A program made the translations under genes and the position numbers. Below are positions 55,396 through 64,000 of a stretch of DNA of 64,000 nt, piece by piece. Position 1 is the stretch's first letter; every line of letters starts with the position of its first letter. The stretch is from assembly GCA_024291935.2 (NCBI GenBank), contig CM044309.1, forward strand, positions 7,936,001-8,000,000, written 5' to 3'. The notes below the pieces were generated by a model, which worked only from the letters and a program-made list of their open reading frames with translations, had not been told where the DNA came from and searched no databases. This stretch comes from Okapia johnstoni (Eukaryota > Chordata > Mammalia > Artiodactyla > Giraffidae).

Positions 55396-57474
55396 CACCT
55401 AATTTGGCTTTAAAAAACCAGAAATACTAAAACTGGGTAAACAACAATTCTGTTTTCATATACTGCTTTCCAGCTGATGGAGTTCCTTGAAGCTCATTTG
55501 TACCTCAGCAGCTCTGAGCTCTCACTAGAGTTGCAGCACCCTAGCAAGCCTACTGCCAGTCTCCACTGGTGCTTTCCAAGAAGTGAGAAAAGCAGAAATG
55601 AGGCTGCTTCTGAGATAAACACACCATGAAGCTGGGCACAGGCACCCTAGAGATGGAAAAACCCCTGCCTGGGAAGATCCTGGGCAATGAGGGAGCTTCA
55701 GGGAGGACACTGATGATGACAGCACCCTAAAGGCCCTTCTAGGAGGGGTGGAGGGAAACTCAGGAAGCCTCCTTGAAATGTTTGTGCCTCCTTTGGCAAG
55801 ACCACGTTTGCGCAATGTTGTATCAAACAGTCTTAGCTCTGTACCATTCATTGTTTTATTCTTTATCTTCCTTGGTTTTATTTTCTTGCCAAACAAACCT
55901 CTGACTGTAATCTGGTAACCCCAACCAGCTGAAAGTATGTGGCTGTTATCACAATTAAAATATAGTTTTTTAAAGCCCTGATATATGTGGAAGTGAAAAA
56001 AATCTCCCCACTGTGCTTCCTGCGATTATTTTTGCTTTCAGCATGCTGGTGGTTTGGGTTAAGGCGGGCTCATAAGCCTATTAAAAATGCCCCAGTGGAA
56101 TGTCAGCTCATCACCCTGGACTGCGTGCTTTTACCACTGTGCAAAATATGCTAAGGAAATTTTAGCATTCATCCTAATTTGGCTAACACATAAAGGACTC
56201 TCAGAGTCTTTTAAGTCCTTGAAGCCTATAAACTCAAGAACAATATCATAAGACTTTTAGAAAGAGCTCAGTCCTGTGTTCATATTTCTTTACCACTCAG
56301 AAATGACAGCCCAATGAAGAGGAAAAAATAAAAACTTTAAGATCTCAAAGTCTGGCCAATAGAAGGTGTTTCAAGTGAACATAGCTAAAGAAATCTAGAA
56401 GCTTCATTTCTATGCGAATGTTATAAATAAAAATGGAATTACAATTAATAGTCAATACCAGAACAAAGTAATCTTTTTCCACTGCAGTTTAATTTTCCCA
56501 GGAAAATATATCAAAAAATATGTACCTCTGATCAGAGGCTTCATGCCCATAACCAGAAGCCCTTCTTTCTCAAAATCAAGTCAATCTTATTGCATGGACA
56601 ATGGTACCACAAAGACCTGAACAAACATGGACCTGCCCATCCTCCAGAGCAGCGAGGTATGACAGTCAGCACTCAGGGGGGGTTTACTTCCTTGAGCTTT
56701 AGGCACTTAGAATAATGCCAGCTGGATCCTGGAACAAACTCAGAAATAAGTGAAATTCCTAAATTACATCAGAAAATCCCAACTAGAGAACACAGACCTA
56801 GATCCAAAACAATATTTTAAGGAAATTAAACATCTAATCTGACTCAAGTGGCTTCTTTAGGAAATACCCTGGTGTGAGTCCTATCCGTTTCCTGGCAGAG
56901 TCACTTCACATCTTGGCAGACACAAGGCAGTAACTGCCTGGTCCTCAATGGCTCCTTCAGATTGAAATCAGATGTAGGTAACCGTCTCAATTTAGGTTGA
57001 TTAAACACACAGACTAAACCAGGTAATTACAAATGCATGTGTTGGGGAATGGAAAGAGGAGACAGAATGGGGACTTCTTTATTTTTTAAAGTGTTTTCAA
57101 AGATGGGAACAATTTTAAGAATAAAAATGTGGAATAATGCCAAATATAGAAACAGATGTTTTGGATTATTAAGCTGCTGGGAAACGAGACTTTTTTGCCA
57201 AGCATCTCTGGATTCTAATCCAGGATTCAACGGCTCTAGTTTTGCCTCCAGTCCCATTCTGAAGTTGTTCAATCCTATTCATTTACCACTCACTACTGAG
57301 ACAAAAAACAATCTACGACTTTAGAAAGGTGCAACAAAGAGTAATTCAAATAAACTGGTGGGAAAAAACCTGCACATTTTTTATTGCTTTTGACAATGCA
57401 TTGCAATGAATGTGTAGGGAACTTTAGCTCAAGTGTTCAACAAATGGAAAACTCCAAAGTGCATATTCCTTTTT
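55396..57474. other. Intronic unique DNA, no exon seen
   Basis: No conserved coding pattern, including no preceding RUNX1T1 exon. A 123-codon open frame at 55525-55896 (minus) lacks family resemblance and splice-site framing. Confidence 0.45.
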
Positions 57475-57487
57475 AAAAGTTCATTAG

Positions 57488-57704
57488 CGGGACTTCCCTG
57501 GCAGTCCACTGGCTAAGACTCTGTGCTCCCAATGCAGGGGGCCAGGTTCAATCCCTGGTCAGGGAGCTGGATCCCACATGAAATAGAGTTCCCTGCCACC
57601 TACTGAGAACAAAGAGTTTTTGCATGCCACAGTGAAAACTGAAAGTCCCGTGTGCTGCAACTAAGACTCAGCACAGCCAAATAAATAAACAATATTTTAA
57701 AAAT
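57488..57704 (+). mobile_element. CHR-type SINE
   Basis: Head GGGACTTCCCTGGCAGTCCA, B box GGTTCAATCCCTGGTCAGGG and tail CAGCCAAATAAATAAAC. Flanks AAAGTTCATTAG (57476-57487) and AAAGTTATTAG (57705-57715) differ by one base. Confidence 0.9.
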
Positions 57705-57715
57705 AAAGTTATTAG

Positions 57716-59004
57716 AAAACAGACAAAGCAATTTCCACTAATTCCTTCTGGGTGGCTCTACTAAATTTTCTGTTAACCAATCCATACCTGTAAGACTGAT
57801 GCCTGACCAGGGGCACTTGGTCTCTCAACCATTACTTCTGGGAACCACGGATCTTATCAGTACTTATGAGTGGAGAATCTTATGAGTACCCTAATCTGAA
57901 TCATCTTTAGTTTCTCAGCTTTCCGTCATTCACAAAGGTGGAAAACTGAAAACTGTGTATGATCCCCAGGGGTATATCCATAAAGGCAGCGTGTTAATGT
58001 GGTCAACGGCTTCATCTAACTTTAAGTTTTTCAATTTGTGCTTTTCATATTCAAGCTAGTACTTCCTAATAGTTGCTTGTTTTCTTCATTGATTTTTCAA
58101 ATAACTGAGCTTTGCTTTCAGTCTTTTAAGCAATGATTCTGGTGACAATTACCACAATAGTATAGATGCCTCAAGAACACCATTTAATAGCAAATTTCGT
58201 TCCCAAAGTCCATGGCACTTTCTAGTCTTCATTTATTTGTGATAATATTATTCTCTTTTCAGCATAAGGAGAATTTTTCCTCCCTATCATGAGAATCAGC
58301 CATTTTCCAAAACTAGGCTAGGACTCAGATGAAGAATAGGAGGCAGAACACAGCCCTCCCTTTATAAATGTACTGACACTACATACGGACGTGGAAATGA
58401 TGAGTTGAAGCTTTTGGTGCCAATGCTGCATGTCAAACACTATTGATACTTGTCTCATATCAACAATTCTTTTTGTCCCTATGAACAAAATTATTTCCTT
58501 CATCTGGTTATTTTAGATACAGAGAGAATGGTCTTTCTGTCCTACTAGCAAAATAATATCTTTTCTGGTTCTTACTGTTTGAAATTCTTTGTACAAGAAA
58601 CAAAACATTTTCTCCTAAAGTTTCCGTAGCTCTCATCCACTTGTAATTCTCAAAAAACAAACAAACAAAAAACCCTTGCACACAAGTGATGCCCAATGAA
58701 TAAAGCGGAATGATTATAACTGAAATTCCCAAAATGTAAATAACTTTTTACAATAAATAACTTTCATATCTATGAAATTACATAGGCAAGGTTTGATTCA
58801 TCATGTCTTTGGACTACAAACCACTCTCTGAAATGCCACACTTTGTCCACTGCAGATCTTTCTTATAACCTGTTACAGCAGGAATAATGTTAGAAAGGCA
58901 CTTCAACCATAAACGTTGACAGACGTTGGACCAGGAACTTGGAACCAAAGAAAAGGTTTTATCATGGTGTGTAATGGAAATGGCTTCCAATTTTGAGTGA
59001 GCTT
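57716..59004. other. Intronic unique DNA, no exon seen
   Basis: An AAAC patch at 58652-58674. Nothing else recognised. Confidence 0.4.
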
Positions 59005-59205
59005 CAGAGTCACTCTTGGTTTTCCACTTCCAGCTATATCACTTAGTGGCTTTAGAACCACAGGCAAAGTACTTAACCTCCTAAAATAGCAGTACCTATA
59101 AAGTAGGAAGGATAACTATAGGATTATTCAGGATTATATCAGTGATAACTAAGGAGTCCGGATGCTCAGTGGATCCTGAATAAATGGCAGGAACTAATAC
59201 CACCT
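59005..59205 (+). mobile_element. MIR SINE
   Basis: CCACTTCCAGCTATATCACT, GGCAAAGTACTTAACCTCCT, ATAGCAGTACCTATAAAGTA and CTGAATAAATGGCAGGAAC follow MIR. Confidence 0.65.
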
Positions 59206-59465
59206 CCTCCTTTTGGCACTGGCTGAAAGCAAATGAGACTACATACATCTTTGCATGGCACAACCTTTACAATCAGAAAGCTCGTGGTCTTGTGCCTCCC
59301 CTTGATGGACACGGACAGCTACACAGACAGAACATGTCCTTACTTCCACTAATATGTCATTAGTGGCCACTTACTTTTTCTCCTTCCTCACTGCCCTCAG
59401 ATCTTCTGAAGATTTACTACTGACCATTTCCCCATTCCTCCTTTATAAAGATAATTTCCATCACT

Positions 59466-59604
59466 GGGACTGTCTTGCAGTCCAGTGAATAAGACTCCAT
59501 GCTCCCAAAGCAGGAGGCCTGGGTTCCATCCTTGGTTGGGGAACAAAGATTCCACATGCCACGTGGCACAGACAAAAATTTCTTTAAAAAAATTAAAAAA
59601 GAAT
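59466..59604 (+). mobile_element. CHR-type SINE, diverged
   Basis: GGGACTGTCTTGCAGTCCAG, GGTTCCATCCTTGGTTGGGG, CACATGCCACGTGGCACAGA and an A-rich tail. Older than the copy at 57.5 kb by its divergence. Confidence 0.8.
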
Positions 59605-61788
59605 TTTCTGTGTGGCATGTCCCTCTAACTTTGGTTTTGAGATAACAAAAATTCTGTTTCTTATACTATAACCTCTCTGTCTTCTATTTTTTTATGTCCC
59701 TCTAAATATTTGGCAAGGAGGGAAGTCGGCATAAAGAAAAGAAATATACTTTCCTCCCTATGTGCTCCCTTTCAGTCATGGTTTTAACTATCAGCTGTAA
59801 GAAAATGACTCTGAAATTATCTTCCAGCCTTCATTTCCTTCGTGAGCTTCTCTTACTTTCAAATGCCTGTTCTGTAGCACTACGGGATGCTTCCCTGTTA
59901 TCTGAGTCAGTAATCCCTAAACCTGACTCCTTGGCATGGTCCTTTTCAGTCACTGACAACAATCAGGCCAAAGACTTTGTCATCTCATTGGAAACTCCCC
60001 AACAACCTCTCAGAGCCAAATCCAACTCTTTGGGAGAAGATCTTTGGGAGACTCTTTGGGAGAAGATCTTTGGGAGATCTTTGGGAGAAGACCTTGCTTC
60101 TCCCATGATCTCCCTTCCTTTCCAATCTCACAGTTATTCCTGAAATTCCTTCCCTGCCCTTCCTGTTACAATAGCTTCTTAATTGATTTTCTCTCTCTCT
60201 CTCTCACATAGTCACACTGCTCATTTGTAAGGTGACTTTTTATAAAAAATATTTCTACTCATCTTACTTGTACCTCTTAACCACTTTCCTAGATAGTCAC
60301 AGAAACATTATCCCAGTTTTATAGATGAGAAAACCAAAGTTCCAATAGGTGAATCACTCCAGATCATTCCGGGCCCAATGGACCAGCCTCTACACCATGA
60401 ACATCTATGGATCCAGACAGCTGGCCTTTTAGTAAATGAAACAAATTAGCAAAAATCTTCAGTTAACATAGAACCAGCTCCTACTCTGAAAGCTCCAGAT
60501 TCTTCAGGGGATCAACAGGGCTGATCAGACTGTGAGGGCTTTTCTAGGAGCCATGCTGAGAGACTTCGTGGTGGCTACATGCTAGAGTCCACTGGGGCCA
60601 TCCCTAGAGTCTGGACCGCACTGCACAGGATCCACTGGGGATGGCTCCAGGAATTCTAGATGGGGTGATAAAGACGAACCTCTCAGATTGACCGGTTTGC
60701 AATATTAGGGCTCAGAAAGTTCTGGAAACAAAGTCTGAAGGTTTGATCGGTGTTTCTATTTAAGTGCCACAAAACCACCCCATTTAAGCATGTGCATTTC
60801 TGCACCTACCTAGGAATATGAATAAACACCACTTCAATCTGGTGAAATATCACTTTAATAGCTTCAACACAAAACTAACTATTGGAACAGCACAATTATT
60901 GACTCTCTCTTTGAGGCTCAATTCCAGTCATGTTCTTTGAATCCCTGAATTAGAAAAAGTTACGGACCTCAAAGAAAAGCTGCAGCATGTTCCTTTTGAA
61001 ATAGTTCTAATCTAACAATATTCACTGGGGAAAAAAAAGACTATATATGTTTACAGATAGGAACTAGAAGTGAATATAAGAAAAAATAAAACAGTCGAAG
61101 ATGGCCAGATTCAATGAATTTCCTTTCTTTTGATTTTATGCTAATACTGGCTTTACATTCTTGATGAAACATGTAATACACTTTAAAAGATAAAGTGCAG
61201 AAAATGTCATTTGCTTGTGTCTGCCTAAGATGTCCAGCAGCTTTCATATGGTTGGTGATAACTATTACTAGTCTATAAACCAAAGTGAAATTAGAGAATG
61301 GACGAGGCAATATGGGGGTGGCGTGGATAGTGTGTGGAGGGTAGCTACAGAATAGCTGCTGACTTATCCTTAAGTATCAGATGAAATAAAACTTCTTCCC
61401 AGAAGCCTTTGCACTAAACTCCATTAATATTCATAATTTAGTGATTTGACTCTTCTAATGAGTTATAGTGAACACAAAGGTAGCGACCCAGGTACCTTCA
61501 GCGCCTGGTGTTATCCCTGTCATACAATAAAAGCTCAATAATTCATTACTGACAGGATAAACACATAAATGAATATACTTTAGAGCAATGTGTATCAAAT
61601 AACAGGTCACAAACATGAATTTTTAAAAGAATGTCCATTCATTTCTGGGTACACATTGAAAAATCAATGGATCCTACATTTAACGGGAATATATACAAAT
61701 TTCAATCAATTGCTATGATGGCTAGACCAATTATTCAACAAATAAAGAACAATTCAGGAAATTTCTGGAGCACTGTGCTATATGGATC
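59605..61788. other. Intronic DNA with a minisatellite and a MIR relic
   Basis: Holds the tandem repeat at 60027-60092, a CT run near 60190-60205, a minus-strand MIR relic at about 60285-60410 (CCCAGTTTTATAGATGAGAA, AACCAAAGTTCC) and a possible L2 tail at 61500-61545. No exon seen. Confidence 0.45.
60027..60092. repeat. Short minisatellite, TCTTTGGGAGAAGA units
   Basis: Five units of 14, 12, 14, 11 and 14 bases built on TCTTTGGGAGA, some with the AGA extension. The array sits in the RUNX1T1 intron. Confidence 0.9.
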
Positions 61789-62466
61789 TTTGTTGTTGTT
61801 GTTCAGTCTCTAAGTTGTGTCCCCGTGGACTGTAGACACCAGCTTCCTCTGTCCTCCACTATCTCACAGGGCTTGCTCAAATTCATGTCCATCAAGTCTG
61901 TAATACTATCCAACCATCATTGTCTGCTGTCATCCTCTCCTTTTGACTTCAATCTTTCCCAGCATCAAGGTATTTTCCAGTGAGTCGACTCCTCACATCA
62001 GGTGGCCAAAGTACTGAAGTTAAGCTTCAGCAATAGTCTTTCCAATGAACATTCAGGGTTGATTTCCTATCAGATTGACTGCTTTGATCTCCTTGCAGTC
62101 CAAGGAACCCTCAAGAGTTTTTTCTAGCACCACAGTTCAAAAGCATCTTCTTCAGTGCTCAGTCTTCCTTATGCTCCAACTCTCACATTCGTACATGACT
62201 ACTGGAAAAACTCTGTCTTTGACTACATGAACCTTTCTCAGCAAAGTGATGTCTCTGCTTTTGAATATGCTATCTAGGTTGGTCATAGCTTTCCAAGCAA
62301 CAAGTGTCTTAATTTCATGGATTAAGTCACCATCTGCAATGATTTTGGAGCCCACCGAAATAAATCCTGTTATTGCTTCCACTTTTCCTCCTTCTATTTG
62401 CCAAGAAGTGGTGGGACTACATGCCATGATCTTCATTTTTTAAAGGTGAGTTTCAAGCCAGCTTTT

Positions 62467-62817
62467 TCACTCTCTCACCTTCATCAAGAGGCTCTTTAGT
62501 TCCTCTTCATTTTCTGTCATTACAGTGGTATCATCTGCATATCTGAGATTCTTGATATTTCTTCTCACCATCTTGATTTCAGCTTGTGCTTCATCCAGCC
62601 CAGCATTTTGCATGATGCACTCTGCATAGAAGTTAAATGAGTAGGGTGACAATATACAGCCTTGACATACTCCTTTCCCAACTCTGAACCAGTCAGTTGT
62701 TCTATGTAGGGTTCTAACTTTTGCTTCTTCACCTGCATACAGGTTTCTCAGAAGACAGGTAAGGTGGTCTGGTATTCCCATCTCTTTAAGAATTTTCCAC
62801 AATTTGTTGTGATCCAC
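62467..62817 (-). pseudogene. BovB RT palm remnant with YADD, 116 codons
   Basis: MDHNKLWKILKEMGIPDHLT, GKGVCQGCILSPYSFNFYAE and NLRYADDTTVMTENEEELKS. The catalytic YADD is intact, but the frame ends at KVRE. The C-terminal piece (FISVGSKIIADGDLIHEIKT, VFPVVMYECESWSIRKTEH) is a separate frame at 62152-62436. Confidence 0.88.
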
Positions 62818-62963
62818 ACGTTAAAGGCTTTCACATAGTCATTGAAGCAGAAGTAGATGTTTCTCTGGAACTCGCTTGCTTTCTCCATGACCCAGCAAAG
62901 GTTGGCAATTTGAGTCCCAGTTCCTTTACCTCTTCGAAACCCAGCCTGTACATCTGGAAATTC

Positions 62964-63425
62964 TCAGTTGACATACTGCTGAAGCCTAGCTTGAAGGATT
63001 TTGAGCATGACCTTGCTAGCATGTGAAATGAGCATAACTGTACAGTATTTTGAACATTCTTTGACATTGCCCTTCTTTGGGACTGGAATGAAAACTGACC
63101 TTTTCCAGTCCTGTGGCCACTGCTGAGTTTTCCACATTTGCTGACAAACTGAGTGCAGCACTTTAACAGCACCATCTTTTAGGATCTGAAATACCTCAGC
63201 TGGGATTCCGTCACCTCCACTAGCTTTGTTTGTAGTAATGTTTTCTAAGGCCCACTTGACTTCACACTCCAGGATGTCTGGCTCTAGGTGAGTAACCCCA
63301 TCATCATGATTATCTGGATCATTAAGACCTTTCTTGTACAGTTCCACTATGTAGTCTTGCCACCTCTTCTTAATCGCTTCTACTTCTGTTAGGTCCTTGT
63401 GGTTTCTGTCTTTTATCATGCACAT
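62964..63425 (-). pseudogene. BovB RT fingers remnant, 153 codons
   Basis: MCMIKDRNHKDLTEVEAIKK, HLEPDILECEVKWALENITT, ASGGDGIPAEVFQILKDGAV and FIPVPKKGNVKECSKYCTVM to ILQARLQQYVN, then a stop. Upstream and downstream blocks are in other frames. Confidence 0.88.
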
Positions 63426-64000
63426 CCTTGCATGAAATGTTCCCTTGATATCTCCAACTTTTTTTGAAGAGATCTCTAGTCTTGCGCAGTCTATTGCTTT
63501 CCTCTATTTCTTTGCACTGTTCATTTTAAAAAGGCCTTCTTATCTCTCCTCGCTCTTCTCTGGGACTCTGCGTTCAGTTGGGTATATCTCTCCCTTTCTC
63601 CTGTGCCTTTTGCTTCTCTTCTTTCCTCAGTTATCACTAAGCCTCCTTAGATAACCACTCTGCCTTCCTGCATTTCTTTTTCTTTGGGATAATTTTGATC
63701 ACTGCCTCTTGAACAATCTTACGAACCTCTGTCCATAGTTCTTCAGACATTCTGTCTACCAGATCTAATCCCTTGAATTTATTCATCACCTACACTGTAT
63801 AATCAAAAGGGATTTGATTTAGGTCATACCTGAATGACCTAATGGTTTTCCTTACTTCAATTTAAGCCTGAATTTTGTAGTAAGGAGCTCATGATCTGAG
63901 GCACAGTCAGCTCCAGGTCTTAATTTTGCTAACTCTATAGAGCTTCTCCATCTTTGGCTGCAAAGAACATAATCAATCTGATTTTGGTATTGACGATCTG

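Larger units (their letters stand above)
54490..64000 (-). other. RUNX1T1: Last intron of RUNX1T1 (partial)
   Basis: Sequence upstream of the terminal exon on the minus strand. I searched it for the preceding exon, the coiled-coil segment before the MYND finger, and did not find it, so the intron extends past the window. It holds a short BovB tail, an L2 tail, two CHR SINEs, MIR copies and a large BovB at the right edge, with mostly unique DNA between. Confidence 0.75.
61789..64000 (-). mobile_element. BovB (RTE) LINE, minus strand, runs off the window
   Basis: The 3' end is at the left (GTTGTTGTTGTTCAGTCTCT, lacking some of the usual tail). The element continues rightward through the C-terminal region, YADD block (62.55 kb), RT fingers (63.0-63.4 kb), the segment before RT (63.5-63.9 kb) and on towards the endonuclease at the window edge. 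Over 2.2 kb are present. It lies antisense to nothing, since RUNX1T1 is also on the minus strand, so it is in sense orientation within the intron. Confidence 0.92.

Noticed and set aside
55525..55896. 123-codon minus-strand frame that might be the preceding RUNX1T1 exon
   Set aside because: It has none of the coiled-coil residues expected before the MYND finger and no match to the family. It appears to be chance intronic sequence.
59760..60143. 127-codon frame containing repeated LGEDL/WEKIFG-like units
   Set aside because: The repeats come from the minisatellite at 60027-60092. No conserved domain is present.

Overview
The window is nuclear DNA from a ruminant, most likely a bovid. This rests on repeat content. 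Bov-tA and Bov-A2 SINEs and BovB (RTE) LINE copies occur throughout, alongside cetartiodactyl CHR SINEs, artiodactyl-type L1 tails and pan-mammalian relics (MIR, L2, MaLR LTR, Tigger, MER5-like). I see no bacterial genes, operons, CRISPR arrays or intact cellular open frames apart from one terminal exon. The species (cattle, buffalo, sheep, goat) cannot be settled by eye.

The only real gene part is the 3' end of RUNX1T1 (MTG8/ETO) on the minus strand. Its last coding segment (54489 to 54214) encodes 91 residues: a complete MYND zinc finger, then the Ser/Thr/Pro-rich C-terminus. A splice acceptor lies just outside it. The 3' UTR appears to run to about 48.94 kb, where a tandem AATAAA signal sits. 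A candidate proximal poly(A) signal is at 50.53 kb. Everything right of 54490 is the last intron (the preceding exon is not seen). Everything left of about 48.9 kb is downstream intergenic DNA.

Layout: 0-2.3 kb, a Tigger DNA transposon hit by an LTR and by a BovB tail, then an L1 tail. 2.3-7.5 kb, mostly unique DNA with MIR, MER5-like and CHR copies. 7.5-10.7 kb, L1 ORF2 debris with two Bov-tA copies and a rearranged BovB. 10.8-11.2 kb, an RPL27A retropseudogene. 11.5-16.6 kb, MIR, L2, Bov-A2, Bov-tA and L1. 16.7-17.9 kb, an RPL15 retropseudogene split by a BovB tail. 18.5-27.9 kb, a dense LINE block: old L1, a BovB with an inverted 5' half, an L1 3' end, and the 5' half of a second L1 in opposite orientation. 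28.9-36.4 kb, scattered L1, CHR, BovB and Bov-tA insertions, including a BovB/Bov-tA chimera sharing one target-site duplication. 37.2-39.0 kb, a 3'-complete BovB. 39-46 kb, mainly unique DNA with a tiny mariner MITE and MIRs. 46-48.25 kb, a SINE cluster plus a MaLR LTR and L2. 48.25-54.9 kb, no recognisable transposon (the RUNX1T1 3' UTR and terminal exon). 54.9-61.8 kb, intron with few repeats. 61.8-64 kb, a minus-strand BovB running off the window.

No novel gene system was found. The most interesting signals are retrotransposition products: the chimeric tail-to-tail BovB/Bov-tA insertion, the BovB with a twin-priming-like inversion, and a BovB frame kept open by two cancelling lesions. The long transposon-free RUNX1T1 3' UTR is also notable. 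Repeat family names are by recognition and element edges are approximate unless a target-site duplication is quoted.
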